Position numbers and translations under genes: made by a program | Shown: one piece after another, positions 1 through 7,722 of the stretch | Position numbering within the stretch: position 1 is the first letter of the stretch | How the letters are laid out: every line of letters starts with the position of its first letter | Notes under the pieces: generated by a model | Seen by the model: only the letters and a program-made list of their open reading frames with translations | Databases searched by the model: none | What the model was told of the DNA's origin: nothing | Origin: Micromonospora musae | GTDB lineage: Bacteria > Actinomycetota > Actinomycetes > Mycobacteriales > Micromonosporaceae | Length of the DNA stretch: 64,000 bases | Direction: 5' to 3' | Assembly (NCBI RefSeq): GCF_003626635.1 | Contig: NZ_RAZT01000004.1 | Coordinates: forward strand, 372,001 to 436,000

Positions 1-322
1 CGAGGATCCGGACGCCCATCGACTGGAGTTCGGCGACCTGCTCGGCGGTCACCACCGCCTCGCCCTCGATGCCGGTCGGCACGCGCTTGACGCCGTGCTC
101 CAGGTCGAACCCGGCGGCGACCACCTTGTCCAGCATGTCGGCGCCGGTCAGCTGGAGGCGTACCAGGCGTACCGATTCCTGAGCCTCGAGGTGCGATCGC
201 TTCGCACCCGCGCCGGCTGTGGGGTGCGCGGGGTCCGCGCCCGCCGGCGCGGTCGCCATGAGGACGCTTCCCGTCATGGCGGTCAGCGCGAGAAGCGCGA
301 CGTTGAGATGCCTGCGTCGCAT
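1..322 (-). CDS. Secreted protein, N-terminal part only (possible M14 zinc carboxypeptidase)
   Basis: The ATG at 322 on the minus strand opens a frame that runs off the window, so only about 107 residues are visible. It begins MRRRHLNVALLALTAMTG, with basic residues, then a hydrophobic core and an Ala-rich region ending near APAGADP. This is a clear Sec signal peptide with cleavage expected around residue 28-32. The mature part (VRLVRLQLTGADMLDKVV, then FDLEHGVKRVPTG and AEQVAELQSMGV) resembles the prodomain that precedes secreted actinobacterial M14 carboxypeptidases. No catalytic HxxE is in view, so the family is a guess. A GGAGGGGAG ribosome site sits just upstream. The secreted nature is well supported; the enzyme class is not. 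Confidence 0.6.
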   Translation of the reverse strand, partial: MRRRHLNVALLALTAMTGSVLMATAPAGADPAHPTAGAGAKRSHLEAQESVRLVRLQLTGADMLDKVVAAGFDLEHGVKRVPTGIEGEAVVTAEQVAELQSMGVRIL

Positions 323-594
323 ACTCCCCTCCTTCCGTGTGCGGTCAGTGGTTGATCCTGGCCCGCCCAGGTGCCGACCGCTCCGATCTACTGGGGACTG
401 ACGCGCTGAACTCGCCCACGGTGGACCGTGGTGGCAGGACGGGGATCGCGGTCGTGAGACGGGTCGAGAGGGCTGTGGGCGAGCCGGGTGCGGTGATCGT
501 ATTCGCAATCCTCACATCGATGGCTGACGTGCTGCGGATTTGAGGATTACTTGAGGCAACGCCCACCGGCGTGCGTCCGGGCCGGGAAACGGGG
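323..594. other. Intergenic region with a wide inverted repeat
   Basis: No credible gene lies between the secreted-protein start and the nrdB terminators. The stretch 495-550 is less GC-rich than its surroundings. It carries 8-bp inverted arms AATCCTCA (507-514) and TGAGGATT (541-548), with centres 34 bp apart. It probably contains the promoter of the minus-strand secreted protein, but no convincing -35/-10 pair could be fixed. Confidence 0.4.
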
Positions 595-641
595 CGGGCC
601 CGCCGGGCGCGGATCAGGTCGATCCGCGCCGGGCGGGCCCG
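595..641 (-). terminator. Second hairpin behind nrdB
   Basis: Arms 595-615 and 621-641 pair over 21 bp with one mismatch around a 5-nt loop. This is an extremely stable GC hairpin about 60 nt downstream of the nrdB stop. No U-tract follows, as is usual for actinobacterial terminators. Confidence 0.65.
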
Positions 642-656
642 GAGGGTGGTCTGCGC

Positions 657-692
657 GCTCCGCACCGGGCGTCGGACGGCCCGGTGCGGAGC
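657..692 (-). terminator. nrdAB terminator hairpin
   Basis: A perfect 14-bp stem (GCTCCGCACCGGGC at 657-670 with its complement at 679-692) begins 8 nt after the nrdB stop codon. It is the first of two consecutive hairpins closing the operon. Confidence 0.75.
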
Positions 693-700
693 GCCGCCGG

Positions 701-1744
701 TCAGAAGTCGTCGTCGAAGGTGACGCTGCCCGTCACCGCGACCTGGTATGCCGAGACCCGGCGCTCGAAGAAGTTCGACAACTCCTGCACGTCCTGCAGC
801 TCCATGAACGCGAACGGGTTCGCCGAACCGTAGAGCGGCTCGATGCCGAGCTGGGCGAGCCGGCGGTCGGCGACGTGTTGCAGGTACTCCCGCATGTCGC
901 CGAGGGAGAGCCCGGAGACGCCCTGCTCGAGCAGGTCCTCGGCGAACTGCACCTCGCACTCGACCGCCTCGGCCAGCATCTCCCGCACCTGGCGGGCCAG
1001 CTCGTCGTCGAAGAGCTCCGGCTCCTCGCGCCGTACGGTCTCCACCACGTCGAAGGCGAAGGCCATGTGCATGGACTCGTCGCGGAACACCCAGTTGGTG
1101 CCCGAGGCGAGCCCGTTGAGCAGGCCGCGGGAGCGCAGGAAGTAGACGTAGGCGAACGCGCCGTAGAAGAAGAGCCCTTCGATGCACGCGGCGAAGCAGA
1201 TCAGGTTCAGCAGGAACGCCCGGCGGTCCTCCCGGGTCCGCAGCTCGCGCAGCTCGAAGATGGAGTCGATCCAGCGGAAGCAGAACTCGGCCTTGCGCCG
1301 GATGGACGGGATGTTCTCGATCGCCGCGAACGCCGCGAAGCGTTCGCTGTCGTCCGGCACGTAGGTGTCCAGCAGGTTCAGGTAGAACTGGACGTGCACC
1401 GCCTCCTCGAAGAGCTGGCGGGACAGGTAGAGCCGGCCCTCCGGGCTGTTGACGTGCTGGTAGAGGTTGAGCACCAGGTTGTTGGCGACGATGGTGTCGC
1501 CGGTGGCGAAGAACGCGACCAGCCGGGACACCAGGTGCCGCTCGGCGGGGGAAAGCTTCGCCAGGTCGGCGAGGTCGGAGTGCAGGTCGACCTCCTCGAC
1601 GGTCCAGGTGTTCTTGATGGCGTCCTTGAACCGGTCGAAGAAGTGCGGGTACCGCATCGGACGCAGCGTCAGGTCCATGCCGGGGTCGAGCAGCATCTGC
1701 CGCGCTTCGGCGCCGGTGGTGCGGGGTTCGGGGATCGTGGTCAC
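701..1744 (-). CDS. nrdB: Class I ribonucleoside-diphosphate reductase, beta (radical) subunit
   Basis: This 347-aa ferritin-like di-metal subunit generates the radical used by NrdA to reduce ribonucleotides to deoxyribonucleotides in the cytoplasm. Metal-ligand helices are visible: EEAVHVQFY, which gives the ExxHxxxY pattern of two ligands plus the radical tyrosine; CIEGLFFYGAF; and DESMHMAFAFDVV. Having the tyrosine argues for an ordinary radical-tyrosine enzyme and not a Tyr-less subclass. The gene starts at GTG 1744, overlapping the TGA of nrdA (GTGA), so translation is coupled and stoichiometric. It ends in an acidic TFDDDF tail, the C-terminal region that docks on the alpha subunit. No nrdS/nrdR regulator gene lies next to it in this window. 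Confidence 0.95.
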   Translation of the reverse strand: MTTIPEPRTTGAEARQMLLDPGMDLTLRPMRYPHFFDRFKDAIKNTWTVEEVDLHSDLADLAKLSPAERHLVSRLVAFFATGDTIVANNLVLNLYQHVNSPEGRLYLSRQLFEEAVHVQFYLNLLDTYVPDDSERFAAFAAIENIPSIRRKAEFCFRWIDSIFELRELRTREDRRAFLLNLICFAACIEGLFFYGAFAYVYFLRSRGLLNGLASGTNWVFRDESMHMAFAFDVVETVRREEPELFDDELARQVREMLAEAVECEVQFAEDLLEQGVSGLSLGDMREYLQHVADRRLAQLGIEPLYGSANPFAFMELQDVQELSNFFERRVSAYQVAVTGSVTFDDDF

Positions 1745-4131
1745 TGGCAGGCCTCGCAGCTCTCGGGGTTCTCCAGGGAACAGGCCAGCGCCTCGTCGTC
1801 GCTCACGGCGACGATCGGCTTCACCGTCTGACCGACGGCGACGGTGGCCTGCTGGATGCGGGTCGCGGGACGCGACCGCAGGTAGTAGGTGGTCTTCAGC
1901 CCGGACTTCCAGGCGTGGAGGTACATCGACGACAACTTGCCGATGGTCGGCGCGGCCAGGAACAGGTTCAGTGACTGCGACTGGTCGATGAACGGGGCGC
2001 GGGCGGCCGCGAGGTCGATCAGTGCCCGCTGCGGCAGCTCCCAGGCGGTGCGGAACAGCTCACGGACGTCGACGGGCAGGTCGGCGATCCCCTGCACCGA
2101 GCCCTCGGCGCGCTTGATCTGCTCCCGGATCGCGGGCGTCCAGAGCCCGCGCGCCTTCAGCTCACGCACCAGATACGTGTTGACCTGGAGGAACTCGCCG
2201 GACATGGTCTCGCGCTTGAACAGGTTGGAGACCTGCGGCTCGATGCACTCGTAGCAGCCGGCGATCGAGGCGATCGTCGCGGTCGGGGCGATCGCGACCA
2301 GCAGCGAGTTGCGCAGGCCGTGCGCGGCGACCGCCGACCGCAGCGCGGCCCACCGGGCCGTCTGGCTGGGCTCGACGCCCCACAGGTCCGGGTGCAGGTC
2401 GCCCTTGGCGGCGCGGGTCTCGGCGTACGCGGGGTGCGGGCCGAACCGCTCGGCGAGCCCGGCCGACGTCTCCAACGCGGTCAGGAAGATCTCCTCCTGC
2501 ACCCGGGTGGAGAGCTCCCGGGCCTGCGCGGAGTCGAACGGCAGGCGCAGGGTGAAGAAGGCGTCCTGCAGGCCCATCAGCCCGAGCCCGACCGGCCGCC
2601 AGCGCGGGTTCGACGCCGCCGCCTGCTCGGCCGGGTAGTAGTTGATGTCGATCACCCGGTCGAGGAAGACCACCGCGGTACGCACCGTCGAGCGCAGCTT
2701 CTCCCAGTCGACCCCGTCGGCGGTGACGTGCGCGCCGAGGTTGACCGAGCCCAGATTGCAGACCGCGGTCTCGGCGTCGTTGTTCACCTCCAGGATCTCG
2801 GTGCAGAGGTTCGACAGGTGGATCGTGTTGCCGGGCGCGCCGGTCTGGTTGGAGAGCCGGTTCGACGGGTCCTTGAACGTCATCCACCCGTTGCCGGTCT
2901 GCGCGAGCGTGCGCATCATCCGCCCGTACAGCTCCCGGGCCTTGACCGTCTTCACGGCCTTCTTCTCGGCCGCCCGGTACGCCTCGTCGAACTCCTCGCC
3001 GTACAGGTCCGGCAGCTCCGGCGCCTCGGACGGGTCGATGAGCGACCAGTCGCCGTCGGCCTCGACCCGCCGCATGAACTCGTCCGGGATCCAGTTCGCC
3101 AGGTTGAGGTTGTGCGTACGCCGGGACTCCTCACCGGTGTTGTCGCGCAGCTCGAGGAACTCCTCGACGTCCGGGTGCCACGGCTCCAGGTACACGCAGG
3201 CCGCCCCCTTGCGCCGGCCGCCCTGGTTGACCGCCGCGACGCCGGCGTCGAGGGTCTTGAGGAACGGCACGATCCCGTTCGACCTGCCGTTCGTGCCGCG
3301 GATCAGCGCGCCACGGCCGCGCACCCGCGACCAGGCGATGCCGATGCCGCCGGAGAACTTCGACAGCTTCGCCACCTGGTGGTAGCGCTCGTAGATCGAG
3401 TCCAGCTCGTCGCGGGGCGAGTCGACCAGGAAGCAGGACGACATCTGGGTGTGCCGGGTGCCCGAGTTGAACAGGGTCGGCGAACTCGGCAGGTACGCCA
3501 GCGACGACATGAGCCGGTAGAACTCGACCGCCTCGACCGGCGTCTCGGAGAGGCCGCACGCCACCCGCAGCAGCCAGTACTGCGGTGTCTCGACCACCAG
3601 CCGCGACTGCGGGTGCCGCAGCAGGTAGCGGTCCGCGACCGTGCGCAGGCCGAAGTACTCGAACCGCAGATCACCGGCCGGTTCCACGGCGTCGTCCAGC
3701 TTGCGCGCGTGACGTGCCACGAACTCGGCCGTGTCGTCGCCGATCAGGCCCAGACCGTGGGCGTACCGGATGGACTGGCTGAAGCTCTCGACGCCCTGCC
3801 CGCGCACCTCCTTGTCCACGTAGGCGGCGAGCAGCCGCGCCGCGAGCTTCGAGTACTGCGGCTCCTCACCGATCAGCTCCGCAGCCGTCTGGATGGACAA
3901 CTTGTCCAGCTCCGCGGTGGTGGCCCCGTCGTACAGCCCGCTGATCGTCCGGGTGGCGACTCGCAGCGGGTCCACCTCGCCCAGGTCGGCGACCCACCGC
4001 TCCACCGCCCTGACGATCTTGTTGACGTCCACCGGCTCGGTGTCGCCGTCGCGCTTACGGACCTGCATCACATGCCGACGCTGCTCCGGCACCGCCTGAT
4101 CGACTGCCGCCTGCTCCTGCGTCGCCGTCAT
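1741..4131 (-). CDS. nrdA: Class I ribonucleoside-diphosphate reductase, alpha (catalytic) subunit
   Basis: At 796 aa this is normal length for the catalytic subunit, which reduces NDPs with thiol chemistry in the cytoplasm. Residues about 22-110 form the ATP-cone allosteric domain (MQVRKRDGDTEPVDVNKIVR). The active-site set is complete: Cys233 (MSSCFLVD), the NLCTE segment with Asn441, Cys443 and Glu445, and Cys458 (VCNLGSVNL). The radical-transfer tyrosine pair is in KTTYYLRSR, and the C-terminal reducing cysteines are in SCEACQ. Start ATG 4131 has a GGAGGGGA ribosome site. It is the first gene of nrdAB. Its roughly 330-nt leader contains a B12 riboswitch, with NrdR-like boxes upstream at the promoter. 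In Streptomyces this enzyme is the backup made when B12 is too low for the class II enzyme NrdJ, and the same logic is expected here. Confidence 0.96.
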   Translation of the reverse strand: MTATQEQAAVDQAVPEQRRHVMQVRKRDGDTEPVDVNKIVRAVERWVADLGEVDPLRVATRTISGLYDGATTAELDKLSIQTAAELIGEEPQYSKLAARLLAAYVDKEVRGQGVESFSQSIRYAHGLGLIGDDTAEFVARHARKLDDAVEPAGDLRFEYFGLRTVADRYLLRHPQSRLVVETPQYWLLRVACGLSETPVEAVEFYRLMSSLAYLPSSPTLFNSGTRHTQMSSCFLVDSPRDELDSIYERYHQVAKLSKFSGGIGIAWSRVRGRGALIRGTNGRSNGIVPFLKTLDAGVAAVNQGGRRKGAACVYLEPWHPDVEEFLELRDNTGEESRRTHNLNLANWIPDEFMRRVEADGDWSLIDPSEAPELPDLYGEEFDEAYRAAEKKAVKTVKARELYGRMMRTLAQTGNGWMTFKDPSNRLSNQTGAPGNTIHLSNLCTEILEVNNDAETAVCNLGSVNLGAHVTADGVDWEKLRSTVRTAVVFLDRVIDINYYPAEQAAASNPRWRPVGLGLMGLQDAFFTLRLPFDSAQARELSTRVQEEIFLTALETSAGLAERFGPHPAYAETRAAKGDLHPDLWGVEPSQTARWAALRSAVAAHGLRNSLLVAIAPTATIASIAGCYECIEPQVSNLFKRETMSGEFLQVNTYLVRELKARGLWTPAIREQIKRAEGSVQGIADLPVDVRELFRTAWELPQRALIDLAAARAPFIDQSQSLNLFLAAPTIGKLSSMYLHAWKSGLKTTYYLRSRPATRIQQATVAVGQTVKPIVAVSDDEALACSLENPESCEACQ

Positions 4132-4277
4132 GTCCCCTCCTCACGCATGTCCACTGTCGACGAACGCGCAGGAGGAACGCCACTGGCCGCCTCACGGCAG
4201 GCCGGCCGTGACCGGCCGGCTGATGGCGTCGGCCGTCCCGCGCGGCCTCCGACCACCGCACGCGACGCGTGCGGCGC

Positions 4278-4465
4278 GCTGGCAGGTCTTCGGACTCGCG
4301 GGCGTGACCGGGGGAGACCGGTCGCCTACTGGCCGTCGCTTCCCAGGCCCGTCGGGCCCAGTGCTCGATGACGGCGTTCGTTCCCACTCACCGCTGCGGG
4401 GCAGTCCCGGATTCGCACCGGGTTCCCTCTTGCCTCGGCCGCCCCGTGCAGGTGCGGCCGAACCA
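4278..4465 (-). promoter_or_regulatory. Cobalamin riboswitch controlling nrdAB
   Basis: Read on the minus strand the region shows the cobalamin aptamer in order. First comes AAGAGGGAACCCGGTGCGAA, then TCCGGGACTGCCCCGCA, then GGGAAGCGACGGCC, then the B12 box GCGAGTCCGAAGACCTGCC near 4280-4300. About 147 nt separate it from the nrdA start. A GGCCGG/CCGGCC hairpin around 4200-4220 could be part of the expression platform. B12 binding is expected to shut off class I reductase, as reported for nrdABS in Streptomyces coelicolor. The boundaries are approximate. Confidence 0.92.
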
Positions 4466-4475
4466 GCTGCGTGAG

Positions 4476-4523
4476 ACACCATATATGCCGCCGTCGGCGG
4501 GTCGGCAACACCAGATGTCGCGT
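4476..4523 (-). promoter_or_regulatory. nrdAB promoter with paired NrdR-like boxes
   Basis: Two sites resemble the NrdR box (acaCwAtATaTwgtgt): ACACCATATATGCCGC at 4476-4491 and ACACCAGATGTCGCGT at 4508-4523. Their starts are 32 bp apart, about three helical turns, which is the spacing known for cooperative NrdR binding. A minus-strand promoter overlaps them: TTGCCG at 4508-4503, 17-bp spacer, TATATG at 4485-4480. The right half of the first box is poor, so this is a strong candidate but not proof. Confidence 0.7.
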
Positions 4524-4748
4524 CCGCGTGTCGCCTTTCTCTCACCGTCGCCCGGGAGCGTGCCGTCCGCCGCGATGCCGTGGCCGGGAGCATGTCGTCC
4601 ACCGGGGCGCCGTCGTCGTCGGTCGGGCGACCGGCGTCGTCCCCGGGTCGGGCTCCGTCCGGTCCGGACGTCGCCGCCAGGGGCGGCGTACGTCACGCTG
4701 CCCGTCGGGCGCTTGCCCCGCCCGGTGACGGCCCGATAGCCTCTCGCC

Positions 4749-4895
4749 CGTCAAGGTGCACGGGAAGCCGGTGAAATGCCGGCGCGGCCCTCGCCACTGT
4801 GACCGGGTAGCGATCTCCGAGAAACGCCACTGGGCCCATCCGGGCCTGGGAAGGCCGGAGTGAGCGTCGATCCGGAAGCCAGGAGACCGGCCTTG
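4749..4895 (+). promoter_or_regulatory. Cobalamin riboswitch controlling cbiMNQO
   Basis: The plus strand carries a second, compact cobalamin aptamer. It opens with GGTGCACGGGAAGCCGGTG, followed by GCCCTCGCCACTGTGACC. A central CTGGGCC/GGCCTGGGAAGGC arm follows, and the 3' B12 box is AAGCCAGGAGACCGGCC at about 4877-4893. The cbiM start is roughly 40 nt further on, so control of translation initiation is plausible. It points away from the nrdAB riboswitch, and the two aptamers are about 280 bp apart. Confidence 0.9.
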
Positions 4896-4936
4896 ACGGG
4901 ATCTCATCCACGAGGTGCTGGAGAGGAAGGTCGTCG

Positions 4937-5614
4937 ATGCACATCGCCGAGGGGTACCTCCCCCCGATACAGGCCGCGGCGTGGTTCGCGGTGTCCACAC
5001 CGTTCGTCGTCCACGGCAGCCGGGCGCTGGTCCAGCAGGTCCGCCGGGACCCGGAGTCGAAGCTGCTGCTCGGCGCCGCGGGCGCGTTCACCTTCGTGCT
5101 CTCCGCGTTGAAGATTCCCTCGGTGACGGGTTCCTGCTCACACCCGACCGGCACCGGCCTGGGGGCGGTGCTGTTCCGACCGCCGGTGATGAGCGTGCTC
5201 GGCGGCATCGTGCTGCTCTTCCAGGCGGTGCTGCTCGCGCACGGCGGGTTGAGCACACTGGGCGCCAACATCTTCTCGATGGCGATCGTCGGCCCGTGGG
5301 TGGCGTACGCGGTCTACGCGCTGATCCGCCGGCTCGGCGGCGGACTGGACGTGGCGGTCTTCGCCGCGGCGGCACTGGGCGACCTGGCCACCTACTGCGT
5401 CACCAGCGCCCAGCTGGCGCTGGCGTTCCCCGACCCGGCGACCGGCTTTGTGGGCGCGCTCGTCAAGTTCGGCGGGATCTTCGCGGTGACCCAGATCCCG
5501 TTGGCCGTCAGCGAGGGGCTGCTCTCCGTGCTGGTGGTACGCCTCCTGACCCGGGTCAGCGGCGACGAGCTGCGCCGGCTCGGCGTGCTGCGGAAGCCGG
5601 CGGTGCAGGCGTGA
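4937..5614 (+). CDS. cbiM: Cobalt ECF transporter, substrate-specificity subunit CbiM
   Basis: CbiM is the membrane S-component that binds Co2+ for the energy-coupling-factor importer and feeds corrin synthesis. The protein is 225 aa and begins [10 protein letters not shown]. The N-terminal Met-His is the conserved metal-binding end of the family, and there is a second family motif [13 protein letters not shown] around residues 61-73. About six hydrophobic segments follow. A GAGAGGAAGG ribosome site precedes ATG 4937. It is the first gene of cbiMNQO, directly downstream of a B12 riboswitch, which matches feedback control of cobalt uptake by the end product. Confidence 0.95.
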   Translation: MHIAEGYLPPIQAAAWFAVSTPFVVHGSRALVQQVRRDPESKLLLGAAGAFTFVLSALKIPSVTGSCSHPTGTGLGAVLFRPPVMSVLGGIVLLFQAVLLAHGGLSTLGANIFSMAIVGPWVAYAVYALIRRLGGGLDVAVFAAAALGDLATYCVTSAQLALAFPDPATGFVGALVKFGGIFAVTQIPLAVSEGLLSVLVVRLLTRVSGDELRRLGVLRKPAVQA

Positions 5615-5925
5615 AGCGCTTCTCCCGGATCAACCTGCTCCTGCTGCTCGCGGTGGTGCTGCTGGCGGTGGCGCCGGTGGCGCTCGGCCTCGGTTCCGGT
5701 GAGGAGCCGTTCGCCGGCGCGGACGCGCTCGCCGAGCAGGCGATCGTCGACGACCACCCCGACTACGAACCCTGGTTCTCGCCGATCTACGAGCCGCCCT
5801 CGGGCGAGGTGGAGTCCGCGCTCTTCGCGCTCCAGGCGGCGCTCGGCGCCGGTTTCCTCGGCTACTACTTCGGGGTCGCCCGGACGCGGCGGCGGTGCCG
5901 CATCGCCGAGCAGCCGCACGAGTAG
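5611..5925 (+). CDS. cbiN: Cobalt ECF transporter accessory subunit CbiN
   Basis: This 104-aa protein starts at GTG 5611, overlapping the cbiM stop (GTGA). One transmembrane helix lies near residues 7-27, then an acidic extracytoplasmic loop ([20 protein letters not shown]), then a second helix around residues 68-88. This is the two-helix topology of CbiN, which helps load cobalt into CbiM. It was placed from its position between cbiM and cbiQ and from the [16 protein letters not shown] family motif. It ends immediately before the cbiQ start. Confidence 0.93.
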   Translation: MKRFSRINLLLLLAVVLLAVAPVALGLGSGEEPFAGADALAEQAIVDDHPDYEPWFSPIYEPPSGEVESALFALQAALGAGFLGYYFGVARTRRRCRIAEQPHE

Positions 5926-6675
5926 GTGTTCGCTCTCGACGTCGCGGCCCACACCGGCCCGTGGCGGTCACGGCACCCCGGGGAGAAGGCGCTGCTCTCG
6001 CTCGGGTTGCTGGCCTGCGCGGTGATCCTGCCGCCGTGGCCGGGCGCGCTGCTCTCCGGCCTGGCGGCGGCGGTGCTGCTCGTCGGGCCGGCACGGGTGT
6101 CGCCGGCCGTGGTGCTGCGGGCGGCGAGAGTGCCACTGCTCTTCGTGGCGACGTCGACGGTGCCGCTGGTGGTGACGGTGCACGCGCCGATCCGGCTGTC
6201 GGTCAACCCCGCCGGCTTCGGCACGGCGGCGCACACGGCCGGACGGTCGGTGGCGGCGCTGACCTGCCTGCTGCTGTTCAGCGCCACCACACCGCTGTCG
6301 GAGGTGCTGCCGAGGCTGCAACGGCTCGGGGTGCCCGCGGCGGTCACCGAGGTCGCCGCGCTGACCTATCGGATGCTCTTCCTCCTGGTGGAGAGCGTGC
6401 GCGCGGTCCGGGAGGCGCAGGCGGCCCGGCTCGGCTTCCGGACCTGGCGCACCGCCTACCGGTCGCTCGCGGGGCAGGCGGGCGCCATCTTCGTGCGGGC
6501 GTTCAGCCGGGCACGGCGCCTGGAGGAGGGGTTGGCGTTGCGGGGATACACCGGTTCGCTCGCGGTGCAGGTCGAGGCGCGACGGATGTCGCCGCCGTTC
6601 CTGGTGGCGAGTGGAGGACTGCTCGTCCTGATCGTCGCGGTGACCGCCGCCGTCGTCGTCGGGCCACAGTGGTGA
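5926..6675 (+). CDS. cbiQ: Cobalt ECF transporter, transmembrane coupling subunit CbiQ
   Basis: CbiQ (249 aa) is the T-component that transmits ATP hydrolysis to CbiM. The start GTG 5926 directly abuts the cbiN stop. Several membrane helices are visible. Coupling-helix type motifs are ARLGFRTWRT near residue 165 and ARRLEEGLALRGYTGSL near 195-211, the latter matching the conserved Ala-Arg-Gly pattern of T-components. It overlaps cbiO by four bases. Confidence 0.93.
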   Translation: MFALDVAAHTGPWRSRHPGEKALLSLGLLACAVILPPWPGALLSGLAAAVLLVGPARVSPAVVLRAARVPLLFVATSTVPLVVTVHAPIRLSVNPAGFGTAAHTAGRSVAALTCLLLFSATTPLSEVLPRLQRLGVPAAVTEVAALTYRMLFLLVESVRAVREAQAARLGFRTWRTAYRSLAGQAGAIFVRAFSRARRLEEGLALRGYTGSLAVQVEARRMSPPFLVASGGLLVLIVAVTAAVVVGPQW

Positions 6676-7565
6676 CCGATCCGCTGCTGGACGTCGCCGG
6701 CGTGCACTTCGCCTACCAGCCGGGCCGTCCGGTCCTCTCCGGCGCCGACCTCCGCGTCGAGCCGGGCCAGCGGTTGTCCGTGGTCGGCCCCAACGGGGGT
6801 GGCAAGACGACCCTGTTCCGGCTCGCCGCCGGCGCGCTGACGCCCGGCGCCGGCCAGGTCGCCGTCGCCGGTGTCCGGGTGCGGCACAACCGGACGGGTC
6901 TGCGCGCGCTACGACAGCAGGTGCAGCTGGTGCTCCAGGACCCGGACGACCAACTCTTCTCCGCCAGCGTCCGGCAGGACGTCTCCTTCGGGCCGGTCAA
7001 TCTGGGGCTGCCGCCGGAGGAGGTCCGACGCCGCTGCGACGAGGCGCTGACCGCGCTCGGGGTGGCCGCGCTCGCCGACCGTCCGACCCACCTGCTCTCC
7101 TACGGCCAGCGCAAACGGGTGGCCATCGCCGGGGCGGTGGCGATGCGACCCCGGCTGCTCATCCTGGACGAGCCGACCGCCGGGCTCGACCCGGCCGGGG
7201 TGGAGGCGTTGCTGCGGACGTTGGACGACCTGCACGCCGCCGGCACCACCGTGGTGCTCTCCACCCACGACGTCGATCTCGCCTACCGCTGGGCGGACGC
7301 GGTGGCCGTGGTCGCCGGGGGTGAGGTGCGCACGATGCCGGCGGCCGCGGGGCTGGCCGACGCCGGCCTGCTCGGCGCGGCGCACCTGCTGCCGGCCTGG
7401 GCTCCGCTGGTGCACCGGTTGCTCGACCGGATCCCCGGGCTGGCCGGCGCCCGCCCCGGCTCGGCCGCCGACCTCGCCGCGCTGCTCACCGCCGAGTCGG
7501 AGCGGGAAGTCGGCGGGCGACCCCCGTCGCACGGGGAGACGGCAGGCAGCCGGTCCGCCGGCTGA
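6672..7565 (+). CDS. cbiO: Cobalt ECF transporter ATPase CbiO
   Basis: This 297-aa ABC ATPase starts at GTG 6672, overlapping the cbiQ TGA. Walker A is GPNGGGKTT, the Q-loop region is QLVLQDPDDQLF (the DPDDQ form typical of ECF ATPases), the signature is LSYGQRKRVAIAGA, Walker B is LLILDEPTAGLD and the switch histidine is in STHDVDLAYRWAD. One ATPase gene suggests a CbiO homodimer. It is the last gene of the cobalt operon. The C-terminal roughly 60 residues after the NBD are an Ala/Pro-rich extension of unknown role. Confidence 0.94.
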   Translation: MTDPLLDVAGVHFAYQPGRPVLSGADLRVEPGQRLSVVGPNGGGKTTLFRLAAGALTPGAGQVAVAGVRVRHNRTGLRALRQQVQLVLQDPDDQLFSASVRQDVSFGPVNLGLPPEEVRRRCDEALTALGVAALADRPTHLLSYGQRKRVAIAGAVAMRPRLLILDEPTAGLDPAGVEALLRTLDDLHAAGTTVVLSTHDVDLAYRWADAVAVVAGGEVRTMPAAAGLADAGLLGAAHLLPAWAPLVHRLLDRIPGLAGARPGSAADLAALLTAESEREVGGRPPSHGETAGSRSAG

Positions 7566-7722
7566 CCCGGCTCGTCCGCCACGGTGTCGCCGGGGCCACC
7601 GGGCTGCGTGTTCCGGACCGGACCGCCGCGGTGTGCCGGATCAGCGCCGAGCGCACTCCACCGGACAGCTAGGGTGAATTGCCGGAATCCGGACGGCAGG
7701 GGAGACGGTCGAGGAGAGCGCG

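Noticed and set aside
345..1187. 280-codon minus-strand frame downstream of and overlapping nrdB.
   Set aside because: It is a shifted frame of nrdB continuing through two terminator hairpins, with Arg/Ala-rich composition and no motif.
2320..4371. 683-codon plus-strand frame across nrdA and the riboswitch.
   Set aside because: Antisense to nrdA, whose active-site residues are all present, and it runs through a structured riboswitch.
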